IMG/VR virus record: IMGVR_UViG_3300005293_000052 | Location: 1-24,179 of that record | DNA length: 24,179 bases | Direction: 5' to 3' (one strand) | DNA from: a virus | Shown here: positions 6,041 to 12,871 of the stretch, piece by piece | How positions within the stretch are numbered: the stretch's first letter is position 1 | How the letters are laid out: every line of letters starts with the position of its first letter | Program-made: the position numbers and the translations under genes | Notes under the pieces: model-generated | Told to the model about the DNA's origin: nothing | What the model saw: only the letters and a program-made list of their open reading frames with translations | Databases searched by the model: none

Positions 6041-7171
6041 ATGTCTGCGGAAGTAGACGCATATTTGGCTCATGCCGGAGTCAAGGGAATGCGATGGGGA
6101 CACCGTAAACGAGAAACGCCTAACAGCAGTGATCGTGGCCCTAGCACACCAACTCGTGATGAGCGTCGTGCAGCTAAGCGGGAAACCAAAGCAACAAAAT
6201 TTGACGGTAAAGCTAAACACTTTGATACGACGATCAAAGATCTTGATGCTCAAATAAAAGCTATGCCTCCGGGTATTCGGTCTGCGTATCAACGTAACAC
6301 TCTGACTGATGTTCGTAATGAACTATCAAAAGAGCGCGATCGGGCAGTTAAAGATGCTCAGTCGGTTCGTGAGGGAAAGCTTACCTCAACACAGAAGCGG
6401 GTCATAATTGGCGCCTCTGTTGTAGCAGCACTAGCGGCAACATACGTTATCCAAGATAACATCCAGAGCGGCAATGCTACACGACTTATAGCCAAGGGTA
6501 AAGAACGCATTACTGGCGAGCAATTCAAATTCAACAAAAAGCCATCGCTGTCTAATCCAGATTGGGACGTCGACGATATCCATCGTAATGTGGTTAAGCA
6601 CATCAACCCTGAATTTGGGGCAATGGGCACCAAGATGAATTGTCGTCGAGCTACGTTTTCCTATGAGATGCGTCGTCGAGGCTATGATGTTAAGGCCACT
6701 AAAACCACAAATGCTAATGGTCAAAACACTATGGGCTTGTTGAATGCGCTTAGTCCTGGTAAGAAAATTCAGAACACAAGTGCCCAAAACGTCGCTCGTA
6801 AAACGCTCAAAGAAGCAACCTACGCATATTCGGGTAAAGAAAAACCGGTGACCGATCTGTCAAAGAACTTTGCTGCTGGCGGTAAACAAAAAATTCCTGG
6901 CGGAAGTAAATCAATCTTTGATACACTAGCTAAAGAACCAGATGGCTCACGAGGCGAACTCGGTGTTATGTGGAACATGGGTGGTGGGCACAGTATGGCA
7001 TATGAGGTTGTTAAGGGTAAGCCGGTAGTCTTTGATGGACAAACAGGTAAAGTCTATAAAACGGCACTCGAGTTCATGGACATGCCTGCAGTTAAAAATG
7101 CCGGATTCACACGTCTCGACAATGTCGATCTAAATGTTGATTATTTGATGAGGTGGATGACGAATGCTTAG
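6041..7171 (+). CDS. Tagged papain-like (Tox-PL type) cysteine protease/deamidase-fold protein
   Basis: The product has 376 residues. A variant tag is at 5-22 (V-D-A-Y-L-A-H-A-G-V-K-G-M-R-W-G-H-R). A charged helical region (35-110), one hydrophobic segment (about 119-137) and a C-terminal catalytic-looking domain (about 175-375) follow. The domain has I-N-P-E-F-G before M-N-C-R-R-A-T-F with Cys201, then Y-E-M-R-R-R-G-Y-D-V, then G-G-G-H-S-M-A-Y-E with His317, then F-D-G-Q-T-G with Asp332 and Gln334. This Cys, His, Asp(-x-Gln) order matches the papain-fold toxin 1 (Tox-PL) family, whose members are known as peptidases or glutamine deamidases in polymorphic toxins and injected effectors. The target is unknown. 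The next gene overlaps it by eight bases. A hairpin can cover its ribosome site. The fold call is by motif only. Confidence 0.8.
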   Translation: MSAEVDAYLAHAGVKGMRWGHRKRETPNSSDRGPSTPTRDERRAAKRETKATKFDGKAKHFDTTIKDLDAQIKAMPPGIRSAYQRNTLTDVRNELSKERDRAVKDAQSVREGKLTSTQKRVIIGASVVAALAATYVIQDNIQSGNATRLIAKGKERITGEQFKFNKKPSLSNPDWDVDDIHRNVVKHINPEFGAMGTKMNCRRATFSYEMRRRGYDVKATKTTNANGQNTMGLLNALSPGKKIQNTSAQNVARKTLKEATYAYSGKEKPVTDLSKNFAAGGKQKIPGGSKSIFDTLAKEPDGSRGELGVMWNMGGGHSMAYEVVKGKPVVFDGQTGKVYKTALEFMDMPAVKNAGFTRLDNVDLNVDYLMRWMTNA

Positions 7172-7418
7172 TGAACTTGAAGCATCAGGATTGATTAAAT
7201 CCACGTTCCCCAACAGCCGAATTGAGAAACCCATCTTCTACCGAGGATTGTTTGTCTTTCAGGTTTTTGGTGACGACCCGCTAGAGGGCGATCAAGACCC
7301 ATTCTATTCAGTTGATCAGAAGACCGGTGAGCTGCGTGATTTCTCTATCCTAACGGATGGCGACCCAAAAGAAATTGAAGCCGAATTTCTGAAGGTTCAA
7401 AAAAGTAAGCGTCAATGA
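7164..7418 (+). CDS. Small acidic protein, possible partner or immunity protein of the papain-like gene
   Basis: The product has 84 residues, is acidic and has no tag. Features are a short N-terminal helix (E-L-E-A-S-G-L-I), then strands F-Y-R-G-L-F-V-F-Q-V-F, then D-P-F-Y-S-V-D-Q-K-T-G-E-L-R-D-F-S, a segment I associate with small phage and immunity-like proteins. The ATG lies inside the last codons of the papain-like gene (eight-base overlap, different frame), with GAGGTGG a few bases upstream, so the two are translationally coupled. It is the only gene between the first tagged gene and the portal that lacks the tag. Small size, acidity and tight coupling to a toxin-like gene fit an immunity or chaperone role, but this is inference. 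Confidence 0.75.
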   Translation: MLSELEASGLIKSTFPNSRIEKPIFYRGLFVFQVFGDDPLEGDQDPFYSVDQKTGELRDFSILTDGDPKEIEAEFLKVQKSKRQ

Positions 7419-7435
7419 GAAGCTAAGGAATACCG

Positions 7436-7462
7436 ATGAGTAACGACCAGGAAAGGAGGTGA
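7436..7462 (+). other. Eight-codon leader ORF ending in the portal ribosome site
   Basis: An ATG at 7436 opens a short frame encoding M-S-N-D-Q-E-R-R. TAAGGA lies at 7424-7429, at a normal distance. The last two sense codons are AGG AGG and the TGA overlaps the portal Shine-Dalgarno. It could be a coupling leader, a relic of another tagged gene (those often start M-S), or chance. Confidence 0.3.
7452..7462 (+). promoter_or_regulatory. Exceptionally strong ribosome binding site for the portal gene
   Basis: AAAGGAGGTGA is an uninterrupted 11-base complement to the 3' end of bacterial 16S rRNA (anti-Shine-Dalgarno UCACCUCCUUU). It ends three bases before the portal ATG (7466). No other gene in the window has as full a match, so this site fixes the portal start. 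Confidence 0.8.
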
Positions 7463-7465
7463 CTT

Positions 7466-8836
7466 ATGGGAAAAATTACAGATACATTGAAACATGCTTG
7501 GAATGCTTTTAATCCTGAGGAAGAAGCAGACAACCGATTCACACCTAGAGGCGGCAGCTTTGGCGCCTCCTATGGTGTTCGACCAGATCGCTATCGAAGT
7601 AGCATTGGGAATGACAAATCAATTGTCACAACAATCTACACTCGATTGGCGATCGATGCTTCATCCATTCCGATCCAACACGTAAGGGTTGATCAAAATG
7701 GGATGTTTATCGAAAGCATTAAAAGCTACCTGAATGAATGCCTCACTCTTGAAGCTAACCTAGATCAGGCAGCCCGACACTTCTTCCAAGATGCGGCAAT
7801 GACGCTATTCGAAAAAGGAACCATTGCTCTTGTACCGATCAACACCACCATTAATCCGGCGGTGTCTTCTGGTTGGGATGTAAAGGACATGCGGGTTGGC
7901 GAGATCGTTCAGTGGTACCCCAAGCATGTCAAGGTTCTTGTCTATAATGAAGACAAAGGGCTTAAAGAAGAACTCATGCTACTAAAGAGATCCGTAGCCA
8001 TTGTTGAGAATCCGCTTTATTCGGTGATGAATGAGTCCAGCTCTACTCTTCAGCGTTTGATTCGGAAACTTGGCTTGCTCGACTCTATCGATGAGCAAGT
8101 GGGTTCTGGAAAGCTCGATGTCATCATTCAGCTCCCGTATGTCATTAAGTCGGAAGCTCGAAGGGAACAAGCAGAGTCTCGTCGTGCTGACCTTGAGATG
8201 CAGCTTAGTGGTTCTAAGTATGGCGTTGCCTATACTGATGGCACTGAGCGAATCACACAGTTGAACCGTCCTGCCGAAAACAACATGCTGAAACAGGTCG
8301 AGTATCTGACAAACATGTTGTACGGACAGCTTGGTCTAACTGAAGAAGTGTTCAATGGTACTGCCAGCGAACAGGTCATGCTCAACTATCATAACCGAAC
8401 AATTGAGCCGATTCTTTCTGCCATTACTACAGCAATGAAGCGTTCATTCTTGACCAAGACTGCTCGGGCTCAGGGACAATCCATTGAGGCCTACCGTGAC
8501 CCGTTCAAGCTGGTAGCGATTGGTACGATGGCTGACATCGCGGATAAGTTTGCTCGTAACGAGATTCTTACTGCGAATGAGATTCGCGCAGGCATGGGGC
8601 TTAGACCATCTACGGATGCTAAGGCTGATCAGCTTCGTAACTCGAACATGCCAATCAAGGATACTGAAGTTGATGGTGCTGCTCAAAATGGTAGCCCAGA
8701 AGCCGAACCAGAAGCTGAACCAGAAGCACCACCCGGACCACCAGATACCGCAGAGCAGGACAAGATAGTCGAGGATCTGTTTGCCTCCTTGGAGGGAGAC
8801 ATAGACGACATTCTATCTGGCGATGGGGAATCTTAG
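7466..8836 (+). CDS. Portal protein (HK97-like)
   Basis: The product has 456 residues. The portal is the dodecameric ring at one head vertex through which DNA is pumped in and ejected, and onto which the connector is built. The family call rests on the early helix S-I-V-T-T-I-Y-T-R-L-A-I-D-A-S, the G-T-I-A-L-V-P-I strand, the stem and clip region, N-M-L-Y-G-Q-L-G-L-T-E-E-V-F-N-G, H-N-R-T-I-E-P-I-L, and N-E-I-L-T-A-N-E-I-R-A-G-M-G-L-R-P, which is very typical of HK97-type portals. Length fits the family. The C-terminus (about 408-456) has a Pro/Glu repeat (P-E-A-E) and an acidic end. It carries no tag. It lies downstream of the cargo array and upstream of the capsid genes, the expected order. 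The ATG has a near-perfect ribosome site. Confidence 0.93.
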   Translation: MGKITDTLKHAWNAFNPEEEADNRFTPRGGSFGASYGVRPDRYRSSIGNDKSIVTTIYTRLAIDASSIPIQHVRVDQNGMFIESIKSYLNECLTLEANLDQAARHFFQDAAMTLFEKGTIALVPINTTINPAVSSGWDVKDMRVGEIVQWYPKHVKVLVYNEDKGLKEELMLLKRSVAIVENPLYSVMNESSSTLQRLIRKLGLLDSIDEQVGSGKLDVIIQLPYVIKSEARREQAESRRADLEMQLSGSKYGVAYTDGTERITQLNRPAENNMLKQVEYLTNMLYGQLGLTEEVFNGTASEQVMLNYHNRTIEPILSAITTAMKRSFLTKTARAQGQSIEAYRDPFKLVAIGTMADIADKFARNEILTANEIRAGMGLRPSTDAKADQLRNSNMPIKDTEVDGAAQNGSPEAEPEAEPEAPPGPPDTAEQDKIVEDLFASLEGDIDDILSGDGES

Positions 8837-8838
8837 TT

Positions 8839-9750
8839 ATGGATACTAGAACCCGAGTAGATAATTTTCTCGCGCACTATGCATCTGAGAACTATGATCC
8901 GGCAAAAGCACGCGAGTACTATCTTAAGACTCGTGAGCTTAAAGGTCGACAGCAAAATACCACAGGTATGAGTGACACCCAGAAGCAAGCTTGGGCATAC
9001 ACAAAAAACAAGATCGGCAACGATAAGAAAGCCGCTCTTGAAAGTGAACAAGCAGGCTACAAGGCTCGAATGGATGAGCTTCGAAATAAGGCGACAGAGA
9101 CCCGTGATCGGATTCGAGGAAAGCTAGAGGCTTTTCTTGAATCAGTCAAAGTCAAACGACCAGAAAGAATCGAAGCTGAACACGTCGAGGAACCGGAGTT
9201 CTTACCTATCCCAGACAATCTGTCGCCAAAGAGAAAAGCCTATCTGCAAAGACAGAATTCTCTGAGGTACCAAAAGTATAGTCGGGAGGTTGATGCGGCA
9301 GAGGAAGTAGCAGCTATTGCTAACAAATCTGCAATGGAAGCCTATGGTGTTGCTCGTGAAGCAGCAGCACAATCGTCCAGCAAAGCTCGAGAAGACGCTA
9401 AGGTTGAGCGAGAACGTGTTGGGTCTGAGCTTAAAACAGCAGTGTCGAATGCTCGGAATGCATACGTAGAAGCTAAAAAGCAACTCGTAGCTAAGTATGA
9501 AACTACTACAAACACCGAGTATGACAACATTCGTTCTAAGCTTCCAGGCGCACCGCCTAAGGTAGCTAAATCTAAAACCGCAGCTAAGGCTAAAGCTAAA
9601 ACTGCAGCTAAATCTAAAACTGCAGTCCCAACTAAGGCCGCAGTTCAGACTAAAGCCGAGGCTAGACCCAAGGCAGCAGTCCAGGTCCAGACCCCAGCGG
9701 CAACAGATCCCAACACAATGATGAAATCTAAAACCGCTCGCTTTAATTGA
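8839..9750 (+). CDS. Helical Lys/Ala-rich head protein with degenerate tag
   Basis: The product has 303 residues. It begins like the cargo tag (V-D-N-F-L-A-H-Y, residues 7-14), but the G-x-x-G-M-K-W-G half is replaced by A-S-E-N-Y-D-P-A-K-A-R-E-Y-Y-L and then R-E-L-K-G-R. I associate this Y-D-P-x-K-A-x-E-Y-Y motif with head-region proteins of Gram-positive phages. The remainder is mostly charged helix, with coiled-coil-like stretches at 45-105 and 150-220. It ends in a histone-like tail (about 240-285) of A-K-S-K-T-A-A-K type units. The position between portal and protease-capsid suggests a head protein, perhaps a scaffold, internal or DNA-binding protein. No enzyme motif is seen. The ATG is two bases after the portal stop, with GATGGGGA upstream. 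Confidence 0.8.
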   Translation: MDTRTRVDNFLAHYASENYDPAKAREYYLKTRELKGRQQNTTGMSDTQKQAWAYTKNKIGNDKKAALESEQAGYKARMDELRNKATETRDRIRGKLEAFLESVKVKRPERIEAEHVEEPEFLPIPDNLSPKRKAYLQRQNSLRYQKYSREVDAAEEVAAIANKSAMEAYGVAREAAAQSSSKAREDAKVERERVGSELKTAVSNARNAYVEAKKQLVAKYETTTNTEYDNIRSKLPGAPPKVAKSKTAAKAKAKTAAKSKTAVPTKAAVQTKAEARPKAAVQVQTPAATDPNTMMKSKTARFN

Positions 9751-9771
9751 TAAGAAAGGAGAACCTTCAAA

Positions 9772-12231
9772 ATGGCAGCAAAAGCAGACTTTAGTGGTTA
9801 CGCCACTAAGAATGGGCTTAAGTGCTCGGATGGTCGAACCATCATGGCCGGAGCTTTTAAGCACAATGACACCATGCGGGTGCCTCTCGTTTGGCAGCAC
9901 CTGCACAATGAGCCTGAGAACATTCTCGGCCACGCACTTCTCGAAAATCGGGCAGATGGCGTTTATGCTCATGCATTTTTCAATTCCTCTGACAAGGCTC
10001 AGACAGCAAAGATTGCGGTCAAGCACGGTGACATCACCATGCTCTCGATCTACGCTAACAACCTTACACAGCAGGGTAAAAATGTCCTCCATGGTGATAT
10101 CAAGGAGGTCAGCCTGGTCCTTTCGGGGGCGAACCCGGGTGCCAAAATCGATAACGTAAATCTGATGCATGGTGACGGAAGTCTCGATGCTCTTGAAGAT
10201 GAAGTTATCATCCACACTGGTCTCACTCTTGAGAATGCTGAAGATGAAGATCTGGAACACGCTGAAGGCGGCAAGACGGTCAAGGATGTCTTTGACACCA
10301 TGTCCGACGAGCAGAAGAACGTCGTTTATTTCATGATCGGCGAAGCACTAGAGGGTGCCTCCGGCAAGGGAGAATCCCTCAAGCAGAGCGATGAATCTGA
10401 CGATGATCTGGAACACGCAGAAGAGGGCAAAACCGTCAAGCAGGTATTTGACGCAATGACCGAAGAGCAGAAGGACGTCACGTATTTCCTTATCGGGGAA
10501 GCACTTGAAAAAGCAGAAGGCGAAGATGACGATGATGCTCTCGAGCAGAGCGATATCTCGCACGATGATGAAGAACTCTCCAATCAGGAAGTTCTTGACA
10601 CCCTCGATGAGGACCAGAAAGAGGTCGTTTACGGCCTACTTCACTCGGCCCTCGCCAAATCAGACGATGATGATGAACTCGATCCCGAGGACGTCAAGCA
10701 CATGTTTGAATCACTTACTGAGGACCAGGATGCAGTCGTTCGCGATCTGATTTCTGGCGCTCTCGCCCACGCAGAAACCCTAGGAGACGAAATGGCCACC
10801 ATTCAGCACGCAGAAAACGAAGAAACCGTCAAGGACGTCTTCGACACCATGTCCGAGAAGCAGAAGAACGTTGTCTACTTCATGATCGGCGAAGCCCTTG
10901 AAGGCTCCGAGGGTTCCGATGAACTCAAGCAGAGCGACACCTCCGAACACATTGCACACGCCATCCAGGAAGGCTTTAACAACATGTCCCGTAACGCATT
11001 CGAGAGCAACGGCTCCGCAGCAACCGAAGAGCGCCCCACGCTCTCCCACTCCCAGCTCGAGACCATCGTTGCTGACGCACAGAAGCTCGGCTCCTTCAAG
11101 GAGTCCTTCCTGTCGCACGCCGGTAGCTTCGGCATCGACAACATCGACGTTCTGTTCCCGGATGCCAAGTCCGTTCGGAACACGCCTGACGTCATCGGCC
11201 GTCGCCAGGAATGGGTCAGCGAAGTTCTCGAGGGTGCCAAGCACTCCCCGTTTGCTCGCATCAAGTCCACCGCTGTCGACCTGACTGCAGATGAGGCTCG
11301 CGCCAAGGGTTACGTTAAGGGTAACCTGAAGAAGGACGAGATCATCAAGCTGCTGAAGCGCGTGACGACTCCGACGACCATCTACAAGAAGCAGAAGCTG
11401 GACCGCGATGACATCGTGGACATCACTGACCTGGACGTCGTTGCCTGGCTCAAGGCTGAAATGCGCGTCATGCTCGATGAGGAACTGGCTCGCGCCATCC
11501 TGATCGGTGACGGCCGCGAGGTCGACGACGAGGACAAGATCGACGAAGAGAAGATCCGTCCCATCGCCCGCGACGTTGACATGTATGCGCATGCCATCAC
11601 GGTTGCTTCCGAGCTGTCGGCAGATGCCATCATCGAGTCCGTCCTGCGCACCCGCACCTACTACAAGGGTACGGGCACCCCGACGTTCTACACCACGGAT
11701 GCCATCCTCACGGACCTCATCCTGCTCAAGGACAAGGTCGGTCGTCGTCTGTACGAGACCGAGGCTTCCCTCTCGGCTGCGCTGCGCGTCTCCAAGATCG
11801 TCACGGTTGAGGTCATGGAGTCCGCTCCGGAGATCCTCGGCATCGTGGTAAACATGGCTGACTACACCATTGGTGCAGACAAGGGCGGTCAGATCTCGAT
11901 GTTCGACGACTTCGACATCGACTACAACCAGCAGAAGTACCTCATCGAAACTCGCGTTTCGGGTGCGCTGACCAAGCCGAAGTCCGCCATCGTCATCAAG
12001 AAGACCCTGGGTGTTGTGGTTTCGCCGCAGACTCCGTCCTTCAATGGTGCCACCAACACGATCACCATCCCGTCTGTCGCTGGCGTAGTTTACTACAACG
12101 CTGAGACTGCCGCTCAGGTATCGGGTGCTGTCATCATCTCCGAGACCACCGAGATCGAGGCTCGCCCCGACACCGGTTACTCCTTCCCGCACAACACCGA
12201 TGCTGACTGGACCTACGTCTACAGCTCTTAA
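9772..12231 (+). CDS. Prohead protease / acidic scaffold repeats / major capsid protein fusion
   Basis: The product has 819 residues in three parts. Residues 1-135 are an HK97-type prohead protease: G-R-T-I-M-A-G-A-F, V-P-L-V-W-Q-H-L-H-N with His43, S-I-Y-A-N-N-L, and L-H-G-D-I-K-E-V-S-L-V-L-S-G-A-N-P-G-A with Ser114 as the likely catalytic Ser. Residues 136-400 are acidic and hold five repeats of a helical unit (V-F-D-T-M-S-x-x-Q-K-N-V-V-Y type), the likely scaffold (delta-domain equivalent). Residues from about 405 to 745 are the HK97-fold capsid protein, with P-F-A-R-I-K-S, T-I-Y-K-K-Q-K-L-D-R-D-D-I and M-L-D-E-E-L-A-R-A-I. Residues 747-819 look like an added small beta domain. Self-processing should release mature capsid protein; the site is not visible. 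AAAGGAG lies at 9756-9762. Codon use becomes rich in C-ending codons from about 10,800. Confidence 0.93.
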   Translation: MAAKADFSGYATKNGLKCSDGRTIMAGAFKHNDTMRVPLVWQHLHNEPENILGHALLENRADGVYAHAFFNSSDKAQTAKIAVKHGDITMLSIYANNLTQQGKNVLHGDIKEVSLVLSGANPGAKIDNVNLMHGDGSLDALEDEVIIHTGLTLENAEDEDLEHAEGGKTVKDVFDTMSDEQKNVVYFMIGEALEGASGKGESLKQSDESDDDLEHAEEGKTVKQVFDAMTEEQKDVTYFLIGEALEKAEGEDDDDALEQSDISHDDEELSNQEVLDTLDEDQKEVVYGLLHSALAKSDDDDELDPEDVKHMFESLTEDQDAVVRDLISGALAHAETLGDEMATIQHAENEETVKDVFDTMSEKQKNVVYFMIGEALEGSEGSDELKQSDTSEHIAHAIQEGFNNMSRNAFESNGSAATEERPTLSHSQLETIVADAQKLGSFKESFLSHAGSFGIDNIDVLFPDAKSVRNTPDVIGRRQEWVSEVLEGAKHSPFARIKSTAVDLTADEARAKGYVKGNLKKDEIIKLLKRVTTPTTIYKKQKLDRDDIVDITDLDVVAWLKAEMRVMLDEELARAILIGDGREVDDEDKIDEEKIRPIARDVDMYAHAITVASELSADAIIESVLRTRTYYKGTGTPTFYTTDAILTDLILLKDKVGRRLYETEASLSAALRVSKIVTVEVMESAPEILGIVVNMADYTIGADKGGQISMFDDFDIDYNQQKYLIETRVSGALTKPKSAIVIKKTLGVVVSPQTPSFNGATNTITIPSVAGVVYYNAETAAQVSGAVIISETTEIEARPDTGYSFPHNTDADWTYVYSS
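10273..10902 (+). repeat. Five acidic helical repeats inside the capsid fusion
   Basis: Five units of about 27 residues lie at 10273-10353, 10429-10509, 10576-10656, 10687-10767 and 10822-10902. The core is (T/D)-V-x-x-x-F-D-x-M-(S/T)-E-x-Q-K-x-V-V-Y-F-(M/L)-I-G-E-A-L. Copies 1 and 5 are nearly identical in protein (differences at three positions) and close in DNA; copies 3 and 4 are the most diverged. Linkers are rich in Asp/Glu and carry short L-(E/K)-(H/Q)-(A/S)-(E/D) motifs. They are absent from ordinary HK97 capsid proteins and probably act as the internal scaffold. Confidence 0.9.
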
Positions 12232-12245
12232 TCCGTAAGGATTGA
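12228..12245 (+). promoter_or_regulatory. Hairpin with GUAA tetraloop covering the head-closure ribosome site
   Basis: TTAATCC (12228-12234) can pair with GGATTGA (12239-12245) across a GTAA loop, which is a GNRA-type tetraloop. One pair is a G-U wobble. It starts in the capsid stop codon and includes the TAAGGA ribosome site of the next gene. No T-run follows, so a terminator is unlikely. Confidence 0.45.
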
Positions 12246-12250
12246 TCAAA

Positions 12251-12592
12251 ATGGCACGATTCTATGATGTGATTGGGATCGCCCAATCCAATATCGAGAT
12301 TCGGCCAGGGGTTTATGGGGATGTCATCATGGAACGAAAGTACTATGGTGACATCCTCAGTGACTCCAGACAGTTGGAGGGGGAGAAGGTCAACCAAGAC
12401 ATCTCCGTTGGTAACTCGATCAGTATTATCGGGGATTCCTTTACGAACACCTTTCATGCCTTGCGCTATATCCGGTGGATGGGGACTCTTTGGATCATCA
12501 ATAAAGTTGAGATGAAGAGTCCCCGTCTTATCCTGAGCCTTGGGGGTGTTTACAATGGACCGACGGCTGCAACTCCAGGCCCTACTGAGTAG
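12251..12592 (+). CDS. Head closure / head-tail connector protein
   Basis: The product has 113 residues from the ATG. It resembles head-closure (stopper) proteins that seal the portal and link head to tail: a beta-rich body with I-E-I-R-P-G-V-Y-G-D-V, then W-M-G-T-L-W-I-I-N-K-V-E, then P-R-L-I-L-S-L-G-G-V-Y-N-G near the C-terminus, typical of the actinophage family. An in-frame TTG at 12242 would add three residues, but the ATG is preferred because GTAAGGA (12235-12241) lies at the usual distance from it. The gene directly follows the capsid gene, and its 3' end overlaps the tail terminator gene by 38 bases. No separate head-tail adaptor gene is visible between capsid and this gene. Confidence 0.75.
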   Translation: MARFYDVIGIAQSNIEIRPGVYGDVIMERKYYGDILSDSRQLEGEKVNQDISVGNSISIIGDSFTNTFHALRYIRWMGTLWIINKVEMKSPRLILSLGGVYNGPTAATPGPTE

Positions 12593-12860
12593 TATCCTTG
12601 GAGTATCCAAGGTCTACTTCCAACCGCCGCCAAGTCTCTCAATGACATATCCGTGCATTGTCTATGAGCGTGATTCGGCTTCAACCCAACACGCAAACAA
12701 TCTGCCATATCGTAGCATGAAACGTTATCAGGTAACGATAATGGATTATGATCCGGACAGTTCGATTCCCGATGAAGTTGCAAAACTTCCTTCGGCATCT
12801 TTCTCCCGACACTTTACGGCAGATAAACTCAATCACGATGTCTACACTCTTTATTTCTGA
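12555..12860 (+). CDS. Tail terminator protein
   Basis: The product has 101 residues from the ATG. Tail terminators cap the tail tube and stop its growth so that the tail can join the head. The family pattern is clear: a first helix with L-Q-A-L-L-S-S-I-L-G, V-Y-F-Q-P-P, M-T-Y-P-C-I-V-Y-E-R-D, N-L-P-Y-R-S-M-K-R-Y-Q-V-T-I-M-D-Y-D-P-D-S, and the C-terminal L-N-H-D-V-Y-T-L-Y-F. A longer reading from TTG at 12540 exists. The ATG fits the family N-terminus and has GGGGGTG just upstream. The start lies inside the head-closure gene, in another frame, so translation is coupled. It precedes the tail tube, the standard order. Confidence 0.85.
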   Translation: MDRRLQLQALLSSILGVSKVYFQPPPSLSMTYPCIVYERDSASTQHANNLPYRSMKRYQVTIMDYDPDSSIPDEVAKLPSASFSRHFTADKLNHDVYTLYF

Positions 12861-12871
12861 AAGGAATTACC

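Larger units (their letters stand above)
178..6106 (+). repeat. Ten copies of a conserved N-terminal tag in nine genes
   Basis: The tag is about 17 residues: D-D-F-L-x-H-Y-G-V-x-G-M-K-W-G-K-R. Positions are 178-228, 1167-1217, 1728-1784, 2099-2152, 2527-2580, 3622-3675, 4414-4467, 5252-5305, 5620-5673 and 6053-6106. G-M-(K/R)-W-G is invariant apart from one K to R. A degenerate half-copy lies at 8857-8949. Sequence after the tag diverges fully between genes, which is typical of a sorting or docking signal. Confidence 0.93.

Noticed and set aside
178-6106. Idea that the regularly recurring tag DNA is a CRISPR or other non-coding repeat array
   Set aside because: The copies are conserved at protein level, vary at third positions, and sit in frame at gene starts with spacings of gene length.
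9202-10260. Minus-strand open frame of 352 codons
   Set aside because: Low-complexity, Cys/Ser/Phe-rich product lying opposite two well-supported genes; a shadow frame.
10780-12249. Long open frame on the minus strand opposite the capsid gene (489 codons)
   Set aside because: It mirrors the strongly biased codons of the capsid gene on the other strand. It shows no recognisable family and no useful ribosome site, and all other genes run on +.
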